Shown: one piece after another, positions 1-8,427 of the stretch
How positions within the stretch are numbered: position 1 is the stretch's first letter
How the letters are laid out: each line of letters opens with the position of its first letter
DNA from: Hydrogenophaga sp.
GTDB lineage: Bacteria; Pseudomonadota; Gammaproteobacteria; Burkholderiales; Burkholderiaceae_C
DNA length: 34,756 bases
NCBI GenBank assembly: GCA_030653975.1
Contig: JAURYH010000007.1
Coordinates: forward strand, 1-34,756
Direction of reading: 5' to 3'
Translations under genes and position numbers: made by a program
The notes under the pieces: model-generated
What the model was told of the DNA's origin: nothing
The model's input: the letters and a program-made list of their open reading frames with translations, nothing else
Database searches by the model: none

Positions 1-181
1 GGTTGGATGAAAAGGGTCGGTGCGTTGACCAAGTGCTCAAGGACGAACTCTGGGCTCCAGGGGGATGCAGGTTTGGCGCACCAACCGACAAGATTCACTC
101 TTCAAAAAACACAGAACGGAACATACAAGGGGGGATGCGGCCACGCGCAGCGGGCAAGCAACGGGGGTGGGATGTTTCATC
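1..181. other. Left-edge non-coding stretch
   Basis: This is the sequence between the window edge and the stop of the phosphotransferase gene. I see no convincing open reading frame, RNA gene or terminator here. Confidence 0.5.
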
Positions 182-1306
182 TCAGGTCTTGAGCGCGGGC
201 GCCCGGCCCTGGGCAATGGCCCAGCCCAGTTCGGCCACGGGTTGCGCCATGCGCGCGATGGCCGGCGCATCGGGGTTGGCCGCAGTGCCGTCGCGCACGC
301 GGGCGGCAATGCCCAGCAGGATGGCGGCGAGCCGGAACAGGTTGCAGGCGAGGTAGAACGGCCAGTCGGCCAGCACGGCACCGGGGTCGCGCCCCACCTG
401 GGCGCAGTAGGTTTCGATGTAGGCGCGCTCGCCCGGGAGGCCGTGCTGCGCCAGGTCCTGGTCGCCAAAACCGCGCAACACACCGGCCGGCAGATGCCAG
501 GCCAGGCAGTGGTAGGCGAGGTCGCTCAGCGGGTGCCCCAGCGTGGACAGCTCCCAGTCCAGCACGGCGGCCACTTCGGGCCGCTCGGGGTGGAACATCA
601 GGTTTTCGATGCGGTAGTCGCCGTGCGTGAGGCAGACGTGGCGTTCCTCGTCGGCGCCAGCCGGAATGTGCGCCGGCAACCATTCGGCCAGACGCTCCAT
701 CGCCTCGACCGGCGCCCGCACGCTGGCGCGGTACTGCTGCGCCCAGCGCCGGATCAGGCGCGCGAAGAAACCGGTGGTGCGCCCGAAATCGCCCAGCCCG
801 GCGGCGCGCCAGTCCACCCGGTGCAGGTCGGCCAGCACCCGGTTGGCCTGCGCGTGGTAGGCCGCGCGCTCGCCAACGGCCACGCCCGGCAGCATCGCGT
901 CGCGCAACACCCGGCCCGCCACGTGCTCCATCACATAGAAGGCCGCACCGATCACCGACTCGTCTTCGCACAGCCCCAACACGCGCGGCACCGGCACGCC
1001 CGAACCCTGCAGCGCCTGCAGCACGCGGACTTCGCGCTCGATGGCGTGGGCCGAGGGCGCCAGGCTCGCCGCGGGCCCCGGCTTGGCGCGCAGCACCCAG
1101 GACCGCTGCGCCGCACTCAGCACCCACGACGGGTTGGACTGGCCGCCGTTCAGGCGCTGCGCCCGCAAGGGGCCATCAAAGGGACCGATCCGCGGCGCCA
1201 GCCAGGGCGCCAGCGCCTCGGTGTCCAGCCCGGGCGGTGGGCTGGACAAGGGCGGCGTCCCGGGCGGGATCTGCGGTGTTGGGGTTTTCAGGGTGTTGGT
1301 TTTCAT
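182..1306 (-). CDS. Phosphotransferase family protein (APH/choline-kinase fold)
   Basis: A 374-residue cytoplasmic protein of the aminoglycoside-phosphotransferase fold. The second half carries the Brenner motif HGDYRIENLMFH (catalytic Asp, Asn metal ligand) and then VLDWELSTLGHPLSDLAY (DFG-equivalent Asp-Trp-Glu). Stand-alone proteins of this kind in proteobacteria usually sit beside acyl-CoA dehydrogenases and resemble the kinase part of eukaryotic ACAD10, so a role in fatty or hydroxy-acid catabolism is more likely than antibiotic resistance. The neighbour fits: it diverges from a 3-hydroxyacyl-CoA dehydrogenase. The first 35 residues are Pro/Thr-rich and no strong ribosome site precedes 1306, so the true start could be somewhat downstream. 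The substrate cannot be told from sequence. Confidence 0.85.
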   Translation of the reverse strand: MKTNTLKTPTPQIPPGTPPLSSPPPGLDTEALAPWLAPRIGPFDGPLRAQRLNGGQSNPSWVLSAAQRSWVLRAKPGPAASLAPSAHAIEREVRVLQALQGSGVPVPRVLGLCEDESVIGAAFYVMEHVAGRVLRDAMLPGVAVGERAAYHAQANRVLADLHRVDWRAAGLGDFGRTTGFFARLIRRWAQQYRASVRAPVEAMERLAEWLPAHIPAGADEERHVCLTHGDYRIENLMFHPERPEVAAVLDWELSTLGHPLSDLAYHCLAWHLPAGVLRGFGDQDLAQHGLPGERAYIETYCAQVGRDPGAVLADWPFYLACNLFRLAAILLGIAARVRDGTAANPDAPAIARMAQPVAELGWAIAQGRAPALKT

Positions 1307-1319
1307 AGCGTCTTAAATA

Positions 1320-1332
1320 ATTGTCGGACAAT
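1320..1332. promoter_or_regulatory. Palindrome, candidate GntR/FCD operator
   Basis: The 13-mer attgtcggacaat has perfect 6-bp arms around one base and fits the general FCD-type GntR consensus TNGTNNNACNA. It lies 14 bp before the kinase start and 60 bp before the dehydrogenase start. On the minus strand it falls between TTGTAC and TTATTT, a plausible -35/-10 pair with an 18-bp spacer. No GntR gene is in the window, so the regulator is unknown. Confidence 0.45.
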
Positions 1333-1392
1333 CCAACAGTACAACCATCAGAACAAACCCTGCCCATTTTTGTCATCCAGGAGACAAGCCCC

Positions 1393-2604
1393 ATGAACCC
1401 ACCCGCTGTAAAGACCACCCCCCTCCCGTCGACGCCGGCAAGCCGCGCCGAGGCCTACCTCGCAGCGGCCCGCCGCGCCGCCGAAACCGGCCCCGAATGG
1501 CCGGCTGTCACCGGTCTGCCGGTCGACAACCGCCTCGGCGTGGTCGGCGCCGGCACCATGGGCAGCGGCATCGCGCTCTGCGCGCTGGCCGCCGGCCTGA
1601 CCGTGACGCTGCTCGACGCGAACGAAGCCGCCCTGCAGCGCGGCGTGCAGCGCATCCGCGACAGCCTCTATGGCGCGGTGGCGCGCGGGCGCCTCCCGGC
1701 CGCCGAATGCCAGCAGCGCCTCGCCCGCCTGCACCCGGCCACCGACTGGGCCGCGCTGTCGGACGCCGACGCCGTGATCGAGGCGGTGTTCGAGGACAGC
1801 GCGGTCAAGCAGGCCGTGATGGCGCGGCTGCACGCGGCCTGCGCGCCACGCACCCTCTTCATCAGCAACACCTCGACGCTGGACATCGACGAACTGGCGC
1901 AGGGGTGCGGGCGCCCCGACCACGTGCTGGGCATGCACTTCCTGACGCCGGCCCACGTCACGCCGCTGGTGGAGGTGGTGCGCGGCCGAGCCACCAGCGA
2001 CACCAGCCTGGCCCGCGCCCGCGCGCTCGCGGTGCGCCTGGGCAAGCTGCCGGTGCTGGCGGGCAATGCCTGGGGTTTCATCGGCAACCGCCTGTTCGAG
2101 GGCTACCTGCGCGAGGTGGACGCGCTGCAGCTCGAAGGCGTGCCGGCGGCCCGCATCGACGCCGCGCTGGAAGCCTTCGGTTTCGCACTCGGCCCCTGCC
2201 GCACGCTGGACATGGCGGGCACCGATCTGGTGAGCCAGGTGCTGACCGCGCGCGCCACGCGATTCGAGCAGCCGCCGGCCTACCGCCGCATCACGCGCCG
2301 GCTGGCCGAACTGGGGCGCTTCGGCCACAAGAGCGGCCGTGGCCATTACCTCTACGAAGGCCGGGTCGCACAGCCCGATCCGGACCTGGCCCGGGTCTGC
2401 GCCGAAGAAGCCCGGGCGCTGGGCATCGCACCGCAGCCTGATGTCAGCGACGACACCATCGTGCGGCGTTGCGTGACGCCGCTGGCGGACGAAGGACAGC
2501 GCCTGCTCGCCGAAGGCATGGCCTGCCGGGCGAGCGACATCGACCTGGTCTGGGTGCTGGGCTACGGTTTTCCGGCCCACCGGGGCGGCCCGATGGTGAT
2601 GTGA
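1393..2604 (+). CDS. 3-hydroxyacyl-CoA dehydrogenase, C-terminally truncated
   Basis: A 403-residue NAD-dependent 3-hydroxyacyl-CoA dehydrogenase (beta-oxidation: 3-hydroxyacyl-CoA to 3-ketoacyl-CoA). The Rossmann motif GAGTMGSGIA lies near residue 52. It is followed by the family signature GMHFLTPAHVTPLVEVVRG with the catalytic His, then GFIGNRLFEGYLREV, which starts the helical domain. The start at 1393 is chosen because CCAGGAGA stands just upstream; a longer frame begins at 1321 without a ribosome site. There is no crotonase domain, so it is not a full FadB/FadJ. The second C-terminal domain stops right after GYGFPAHRGGPM, where relatives continue for roughly 40-60 residues. In another frame the next codons read DAARGLGTI, which resembles that continuation, so a frameshift or deletion is plausible. 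Activity is uncertain. Confidence 0.85.
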   Translation: MNPPAVKTTPLPSTPASRAEAYLAAARRAAETGPEWPAVTGLPVDNRLGVVGAGTMGSGIALCALAAGLTVTLLDANEAALQRGVQRIRDSLYGAVARGRLPAAECQQRLARLHPATDWAALSDADAVIEAVFEDSAVKQAVMARLHAACAPRTLFISNTSTLDIDELAQGCGRPDHVLGMHFLTPAHVTPLVEVVRGRATSDTSLARARALAVRLGKLPVLAGNAWGFIGNRLFEGYLREVDALQLEGVPAARIDAALEAFGFALGPCRTLDMAGTDLVSQVLTARATRFEQPPAYRRITRRLAELGRFGHKSGRGHYLYEGRVAQPDPDLARVCAEEARALGIAPQPDVSDDTIVRRCVTPLADEGQRLLAEGMACRASDIDLVWVLGYGFPAHRGGPMVM

Positions 2605-2645
2605 CGCCGCGCGCGGCCTGGGCACCATCTGCTACCCTCGAAAAG

Positions 2646-3920
2646 ATGTCCGCTCCCTCCATTCCCGCCACCGCGCACCAGGCCATGTCGCCCGGCCTGA
2701 TCGTGCTGGTGCTCTCGCTGCTGCTGGGTCTGCAGCCCGTCACGACCGACCTTTACCTCCCCGCCCTGCCCGCCATGACCCAGGGCTTTGGCGCGCCCAT
2801 GTCGCAGGCCCAGCTCACGCTGACCGCGCTGCTGCTGGCTTTCGGCCTGTCGCAGATGGTCTGGGGCCCGCTGTCGGACCGCTTCGGCCGCCGGTCGGTG
2901 CTGCTGGTGGGCACGCTGCTCTATGTGCTGGCTTCGGTGGGCAGCACGTTTTCCGCCTCGATGGACCAGCTCATCGTCTGGCGCACGCTGCAGGGCGTGG
3001 CCATGGGCGCGGGCGTGATGTGCGCACGCGCCATCGTGCGCGACCTGTACACCCCGGCGGACGGGGCCCGCATCATGTCCAAGGGCCTCACCGGGCTGGG
3101 CGTGATCGCCTGCGCGAGCGCGCCGCTGGGCGGCCTGCTGGCCGGGTACCTGGGCTGGCGCATGGCGCTCATGGCGCTCGCCGTGTTCGGCGCCGGCGCG
3201 CTGCTGGTGGTGGCCTTGCGTTTCGAAGAAACCTTGGCGCAGAAAAACCCGCGCGCGCTGGAACCGGTCACGCTGCTGCGCACCTGGTGGGCCATCCTGC
3301 AGAACCCGACCTTCTGGGCCTTCACCCTGCTCGCCACCACGTCCTACGGCGGCCTGTTCACCTTCCTGGCCGCCTCCTCGTTCGTCTTCATCCAGGTGCT
3401 GGGCCTGTCGCAGCCGGCCTACGGACTGGCCATGTTCACCATGTCGCTGAGCTACATCGCCGGCACCTTCATCTGCCGCCGGCTGCTGCCGCGCTACGGC
3501 GTGCGCAAGACGGTGGCACTGGCGGGCGCCTGCACCCTCACCGCCGGCACCAGCATGGGCCTGCTCGCGCTGGCGGGCGTGCAGCACGTGGCCGCCATCA
3601 TGGTGCCGTTCTACATCTTCATGCTGGCCCACGGCGTGCACCAGCCCTGCGGCCAGAGCGGCGCCGTCGGGCCGTTCCCGCAGGCCGCGGGCGCGGCGTC
3701 GGCACTCAGCGGTTTTCTGATGATGATCGCCGCCTTCTTCATGGGCGGCTGGCTCGGCAAGAGCCTGGCCGCCCAGCCCGACAGCGTGCTGCCGCTGACC
3801 AACGGCCTCTGGTTCTGGAGCGTGCTGATCGCCGCCACGGCGTGGACGCTGGTGCAGCGCTTTGGCGAGGTGAAGACGCCGCCCGTGCGAACCGACGCGG
3901 GAGCGACGAATGCCGGCTGA
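2646..3920 (+). CDS. MFS drug-resistance transporter, Bcr/CflA type
   Basis: A 424-residue inner-membrane protein with about twelve hydrophobic segments. The first helix holds [15 protein letters not shown], characteristic of the Bcr/CflA branch of DHA1 drug:H+ antiporters. The helix 2-3 loop carries the MFS signature [15 protein letters not shown] later segment reads [28 protein letters not shown], another Bcr/CflA hallmark, given here only as a landmark. It probably exports amphiphilic compounds; the substrate is not predictable. The start at 2646 follows a weak site (CGAAAAG); ATG 2685 is an alternative that would still keep helix 1. Its last 11 bases overlap miaA, so the two are probably co-transcribed. 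Confidence 0.88.
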   Translation: MSAPSIPATAHQAMSPGLIVLVLSLLLGLQPVTTDLYLPALPAMTQGFGAPMSQAQLTLTALLLAFGLSQMVWGPLSDRFGRRSVLLVGTLLYVLASVGSTFSASMDQLIVWRTLQGVAMGAGVMCARAIVRDLYTPADGARIMSKGLTGLGVIACASAPLGGLLAGYLGWRMALMALAVFGAGALLVVALRFEETLAQKNPRALEPVTLLRTWWAILQNPTFWAFTLLATTSYGGLFTFLAASSFVFIQVLGLSQPAYGLAMFTMSLSYIAGTFICRRLLPRYGVRKTVALAGACTLTAGTSMGLLALAGVQHVAAIMVPFYIFMLAHGVHQPCGQSGAVGPFPQAAGAASALSGFLMMIAAFFMGGWLGKSLAAQPDSVLPLTNGLWFWSVLIAATAWTLVQRFGEVKTPPVRTDAGATNAG

Positions 3921-4892
3921 ACGACCGCGTTGTCTGGCGATCGCCGGACCTACAGCCAGTGGAAAGAGCGCCGCCTCCATGGTCATTGCCCAGCGCTGGC
4001 CGGTGGAAATCATCAGTGTCGATTCGGCCCTGGTCTACCGCGGCATGGACATCGGCACCGCCAAGCCCTCGCCCGCCGAGCTGGCCCAGGTGCCACACCA
4101 CCTGATCGACACCACCGACCCGCTGCAGGCCTACAGCGCCGCCGGCTTCGTGGCCGACGCCACGCGGCTGATCGACGAGATCGAGGCGCGCGGGCGCACG
4201 CCGCTGCTGGTGGGCGGCACCATGCTGTATTTCAAGGCGCTGATGCAGGGGCTCAACACCATGCCGCGCGCCGATGCCGGCGTGCGCCAGGCCATCGAAG
4301 CGCGCGCCGCCCAGCTCGGCTGGCCCGCGCTGCACGCCGAACTGGCGCGGGTGGACCCGGTGACCGCCGCGCGCCTCTTCCCCAACGACTCGCAGCGCAT
4401 CCAGCGCGCGCTCGAGGTGTTCGAGCTGTCGGGCCAGCCGATCTCGGCCTTCCAGACCGGACCGGACGCCGCCACGCACCCCAGTCCGATCGCGCCCGGC
4501 GCCCTGCTCTCGCTCGAACCCCAAGACCGCACCTGGCTGCACGCGCGCATCGCCCAGCGCTTCGACGCCATGCTGGCGGCGGGCTTTCTGGACGAGGTGC
4601 GGGCGCTGCGCGCGCGCGGCGACCTGCACCCCGACCTGCCGTCCATGCGCTGCGTCGGCTATCGACAGGCCTGGGAAGCCATGGACGCCCACGGCGAAGC
4701 GCTCAGCGCGCCCCAGCTCGCCGAACTGCGCGACCGCGGCATCTTCGCCACACGCCAGCTCGCCAAGCGCCAGATCACCTGGCTGCGCTCCATGCCGGAA
4801 CGGGTGGTCGTGGCCTGCGACGCGCCCGATGCGCTGGCGCAGGTGCTGCAATGGGCCGGCCGCTGGCTGGGCGCGCCAGCCGGGGGCCACGC

Positions 4893-4896
<4 letters not shown>
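3910..4896 (+). CDS. miaA: tRNA dimethylallyltransferase MiaA
   Basis: A 328-residue cytoplasmic enzyme that transfers a dimethylallyl group from DMAPP to N6 of A37 in tRNAs reading UNN codons, the first step to ms2i6A. The P-loop GPTASGKS is at residues 13-20. It is followed by [16 protein letters not shown] (usually DSMQVYRG, so M-Q is replaced by A-L), [15 protein letters not shown] and a C-terminal [12 protein letters not shown] segment for tRNA contact. Length is normal for the family. It overlaps the MFS gene upstream and shares ATGA with the ATPase gene downstream. It is not next to hfq, its usual partner in gammaproteobacteria. Confidence 0.96.
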
Positions 4897-5537
<641 letters not shown>

Positions 5538-5713
5538 GGCAGGCCCAGGCGCGCTGACCCTGTCGCGCGCAGCGGTCTTCCGACCCCTCCCCCGCAGTCG
5601 CCTGCCACCGACCCGCCACAGGCGCGGCGCGGCCATCCTCGCGCTGCCGCGCCCCGTCGGCCGGCGCTTTCCGGCGCGCCATCACGCCGCGCACCACCTC
5701 CACACCGCTCATT

Positions 5714-5732
5714 ACATCAATTGCATTGATGT
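5714..5732. promoter_or_regulatory. 19-bp palindrome
   Basis: acatcaattgcattgatgt has perfect 8-bp arms (acatcaat/attgatgt) around tgc. Its right half (attgcattgatg) recurs at 8333-8344 beside the LacI operator of the transporter operon, so it is probably a protein-binding site for sugar control. The binding protein is unknown. Confidence 0.45.
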
Positions 5733-5738
5733 ACCTTT

Positions 5739-5751
5739 ATTGCATTGCAAT
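5739..5751. promoter_or_regulatory. 13-bp palindrome attgcattgcaat
   Basis: Perfect 6-bp arms (attgca/tgcaat) flank a single t. The TGCAAT half-site is the same as in the LacI operator at 8323-8338, so this may be an auxiliary operator. Its centre lacks the CG typical of LacI-family sites. Confidence 0.35.
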
Positions 5752-5802
5752 CCTTTGCACCATTGGTACTTACCTGACTGTTGTACGGTGACTTCAGATC
5801 GA

Positions 5803-5813
5803 GTTACGTACCC
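5803..5813 (+). promoter_or_regulatory. Shared upstream motif GTTACGTACCC (copy 1)
   Basis: This 11-mer occurs again at 8279-8289. In both places it starts exactly 45 bp before the TGCAA of a LacI-type operator. The constant spacing suggests an activator site or a promoter element. I do not recognise the factor. Confidence 0.45.
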
Positions 5814-5847
5814 TGAACAAACGACCTATCGAGGGTTAACACCAAAT

Positions 5848-5861
5848 TGCAAACGTTTGCA
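5848..5861. promoter_or_regulatory. LacI-family operator before the porin
   Basis: tgcaaacgtttgca is a perfect 14-bp palindrome with the central CG characteristic of LacI/GalR-family operators. It fits TGCAAWCGWTTGCA together with the site at 8324-8337. The LacI gene at 7069 is the obvious candidate regulator, expected to repress the porin in the absence of its sugar. Confidence 0.7.
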
Positions 5862-5974
5862 CCAGTGCTCGAATAATGCCACTTTCCAGCTGGGTTTCGT
5901 TCTACTGTCATGAAACTCAGATACCGGAAAGGTGTTTGTCTGTTCATCCCATTCCTACATCCGGAGCCAAGTCC

Positions 5975-6892
5975 ATGCAAAACGTTTTCAAACTGGCCGC
6001 TGTTGCCGCCCTCTGTTCCACCGCCGTTGCGGCCCATGCCGAGCTGGCGCTGGACGCCAACCTCGAACTCGACACCACCTACACCAACGCCGTCGATGCC
6101 CCGGCCAGCAACGCCCGCGAGAGCGACCTGGGCATGGGGGGCCGTGTGGAGTTCAACGTCGGCGCCAAGGCCAGCAACGGAGACGCCTTCGTGGCCGCCC
6201 GTGCCTCGCTGCTGCTGAAGAAAGACGGCGACACCGGCGTGGACGACATGTGGGTGCAGTTCGGCAACGCCGGCATGGACCTCAAGCTCGGCCGCTTCGA
6301 AGCCTACGACCTCTTCCCCGTGGGCAAGGACACCGTGGTCGAATACGCCGGCTACTTCCCCTACCAGGCCAACATGCTGCGCGGCCGCAAGGGCCGCGAC
6401 GTCGCCCACGGCGCACTGGGCGTGAACGCCGCGCCCGGCCTGCGCTTTGAACTGGGTCTGGTCTACAGCAAGGACGAGGGCGAAGCCCGTGGCATCCGCC
6501 CGGCCGTGGGCTACACCACCGGCCCGCTGACCCTGCGCGCCGGCGTGGAGTCGGTCAAGGTCGTGGGCAGCGGCGCCAGCACGGAAAACGGCATCGGCCT
6601 CTCGGTCGGCTACGCCCTGAGCAAAGACAGCAACCTGAACGTCAACTTCGCCAAGAAGGAAGACGACAAGACCATCGGCATCAACGCCGTCATCGGCGCC
6701 GCCGGCATCGGCCTGATCCACGGCAAGGGCGCCACCTCCGCCGACAAGGTCACCACCGTCTACGCCGCCTACAGCCTGCCGCTGTTCGGCGTGAAGGGCG
6801 CCACCATCACCCCGGCCATCAGCTACTCCAAGGGCGGCACCGGCACCGACGACCAGGTGGCCGTCCGCGCCCGCATCAACTACGCGTTCTGA
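5975..6892 (+). CDS. Outer-membrane carbohydrate porin, RafY-like
   Basis: A 305-residue exported protein. A signal peptide (residues 1-23, cleavage after AAHA) is followed by alternating beta-strand sequence. It ends in the terminal Phe of NYAF expected for recognition by the BAM complex. The segment LGRFEAYDLFPVGKDTVVEY strongly resembles glycoporins of the RafY type, which pass di- and trisaccharides. It is separate from, but co-regulated in promoter layout with, the alpha-glucoside ABC system 1.5 kb downstream, so it is probably the outer-membrane entry route for the same sugars. The start at 5975 follows CCGGAG and gives a clean signal peptide; the in-frame ATG at 5876 would not. RafY relationship is from memory of the family. 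Confidence 0.78.
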   Translation: MQNVFKLAAVAALCSTAVAAHAELALDANLELDTTYTNAVDAPASNARESDLGMGGRVEFNVGAKASNGDAFVAARASLLLKKDGDTGVDDMWVQFGNAGMDLKLGRFEAYDLFPVGKDTVVEYAGYFPYQANMLRGRKGRDVAHGALGVNAAPGLRFELGLVYSKDEGEARGIRPAVGYTTGPLTLRAGVESVKVVGSGASTENGIGLSVGYALSKDSNLNVNFAKKEDDKTIGINAVIGAAGIGLIHGKGATSADKVTTVYAAYSLPLFGVKGATITPAISYSKGGTGTDDQVAVRARINYAF

Positions 6893-6973
6893 CCGGGGGG
6901 TCCCCGCTCTTCACCGGTGGGCCGTGTCCGGCACGACGCCGGGCCGCCCACCGTTCTCTCAGGCAATCAGTTC

Positions 6974-7005
6974 GCCCGGGCGCCGCAAGGCCTCCGGGCT
7001 TTTTT
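6974..7005 (+). terminator. Rho-independent terminator of the porin gene
   Basis: The hairpin has arms GCCCGG/CCGGGC, then an internal mismatch, then GCC-GCAA-GGC with a GCAA tetraloop, followed directly by six T. It ends the porin transcript before the LacI gene. Confidence 0.85.
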
Positions 7006-7056
7006 GCGCCCGGTGGTCCGTCGGGCCGGTGCCAGCGGGTTTTCTGAACGCAATGG

Positions 7057-7062
7057 AATAAT
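7057..7062 (+). promoter_or_regulatory. Candidate -10 of the LacI gene
   Basis: AATAAT preceded by TG-G resembles an extended -10. It lies 6 bp before ATG 7069, so transcription would begin at or next to the start codon and give a leaderless mRNA. That would explain the missing Shine-Dalgarno site. No good -35 is visible. Confidence 0.3.
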
Positions 7063-7068
7063 CGGTCC

Positions 7069-8154
7069 ATGCCCACCCCGCCCCGCGCCAAGCCGCCCGC
7101 CAGTCCGCTGCCCACCGTTGCCTCCACCCCGGCCACACCCGGCACCGACAAGGGGCGCCGTCGCATGCAGATGACCGACATTGCGCGCATGGCCGGCGTC
7201 TCCGCCTCCACCGTCTCGCGCGCCCTCAGCGGCAGCCCGCTGATCCCGGAGGCCACGCGCACCCGCATCACCGAACTCGCGCGCTCCCTGAACTACCGCG
7301 TCAACGCCGGGGCCGCCAGCCTGCGCAAGGGCGATGTGCAGACCATCGGAGTCGTGCTCCTGAGTGACAGCGCGCAGATGATTTCGGACCCTTTCCTCCT
7401 GGGCATCCTGGGTTCGCTGACCGACGCGGTGAACGAACAGGGCATGAACCTGCTGCTCACCCGCCTGCACGAGGATGGCAAGGACCGCATGCGCTCCATG
7501 GTCGAGTCGGGCCAGGTGACCGGCCTGATCGTGATCGGTCAGCTGACCCTGCACGAACACCTCAACGAGCTGGCGCACCTCGGCATTCCCATGGCGGTCT
7601 GGGGCGCGGCCCTGCCCGACGCGTCCTACCCGGTGGTCGGCAGCGACAACCGGCTGGGCGGTTACCTCGCCACACGCCACCTGATCGAACGGGGTTGCCG
7701 GCGCATCGCCTTCTTCGGCGACACCACCCACCCCGAAGCCGGCCAGCGCTTCCAGGGCCACGCCCAGGCCATGGAAGAAGCCGGCATCGAACTCGACCCG
7801 CGCCTGCGGCAGCACTTCCTGTTTGGTGACGCGCGCATCCGCGAGTCCATTGATGGCTGGCTCAACCAGCAGCTGGATTTCGACGCCATCTTTGCCTGCA
7901 GCGACGTCACGGCCATCTCCCTCATGGGCGCGCTGCGCGAGCGCCACATCGCCGTGCCCTCGCAGGTGCGCGTGGTCGGCTACGACGACATCCTGCTGGC
8001 TTCCCACGTGCACCCGCCGCTCACCACCGTGCGCCAGCCCATCGCGCTGGCCGGCCCCGCACTGGTCGACCTCATGTTCGAAGCCGTCGCCGGCGCCCCG
8101 CGCCGCAACATCGTCCTGCCGACCGAGCTGATGGTGCGCGAGAGCAGCCTCTAG
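7069..8154 (+). CDS. LacI-family transcriptional regulator (alpha-glucoside locus)
   Basis: A 361-residue sugar-responsive repressor. The helix-turn-helix and hinge occupy residues 33-90: MTDIARMAGVSASTVSRALS, then LNYRVNAGAASLRKG. The remainder is a periplasmic-binding-protein-like effector domain (GLIVIG, GYLATRHLIERGCRRIAFFGD, VVGYDDILLASHVHPPLTTV). The first 32 residues are a Pro/Ala-rich extension. ATG 7165 just before the HTH is an alternative start, but neither has a good ribosome site. Position between two promoters carrying matching LacI operators indicates local control of the porin and the ABC operon, as AglR does in the comparable Sinorhizobium locus. Confidence 0.92.
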   Translation: MPTPPRAKPPASPLPTVASTPATPGTDKGRRRMQMTDIARMAGVSASTVSRALSGSPLIPEATRTRITELARSLNYRVNAGAASLRKGDVQTIGVVLLSDSAQMISDPFLLGILGSLTDAVNEQGMNLLLTRLHEDGKDRMRSMVESGQVTGLIVIGQLTLHEHLNELAHLGIPMAVWGAALPDASYPVVGSDNRLGGYLATRHLIERGCRRIAFFGDTTHPEAGQRFQGHAQAMEEAGIELDPRLRQHFLFGDARIRESIDGWLNQQLDFDAIFACSDVTAISLMGALRERHIAVPSQVRVVGYDDILLASHVHPPLTTVRQPIALAGPALVDLMFEAVAGAPRRNIVLPTELMVRESSL

Positions 8155-8278
8155 CGCCTGCGCCTCCCGCTGGCACGCGGGACCCACTGCCTCACCGACA
8201 TTGCCTCGTCATCTCCGGCGCCGACGGCGCGTCTGCGCACGCGATCACCCCACGCCGGCAAACACGCCCTGTTACCGG

Positions 8279-8289
8279 GTTACGTACCC
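8279..8289 (+). promoter_or_regulatory. Shared upstream motif GTTACGTACCC (copy 2)
   Basis: Identical to 5803-5813 and again 45 bp before the TGCAA of the operator. Here it is preceded by GTTACCG and is part of a near-palindrome, gggttacgtaccc. The 34 bp separating motif and operator also keep partial identity (around C-N-AGGG) between the two promoters. Confidence 0.45.
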
Positions 8290-8322
8290 GACATGATCCG
8301 CTGGACTAGGGAAATCCCCATC

Positions 8323-8338
8323 ATGCAATCGATTGCAT
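8323..8338. promoter_or_regulatory. LacI-family operator before the sugar ABC operon
   Basis: atgcaatcgattgcat is a perfect 16-bp palindrome with a central CG. It lies about 90 bp upstream of the binding-protein start. It matches the porin operator at both TGCAA arms and differs only in the W positions next to the CG. Confidence 0.75.
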
Positions 8339-8427
8339 TGATGATTCAATGACCCCACTGCCCATGACATCGTGTGTACGGCACAGCGGCAGTTCCAGCG
8401 AGACACAACCATCTACGAGGCAAGCCC

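Larger units (their letters stand above)
5538..5974. other. Long regulatory intergenic region before the porin
   Basis: The first 170 bp are GC-rich and show no believable gene. From about 5710 the sequence turns AT-rich and carries several palindromes and a LacI-type operator, annotated separately. It is the control region of the downstream porin. Confidence 0.7.

Noticed and set aside
3..1396. Long plus-strand frames opposite the phosphotransferase gene
   Set aside because: They are antisense shadows of a high-G+C gene; the minus-strand protein carries clear kinase motifs.
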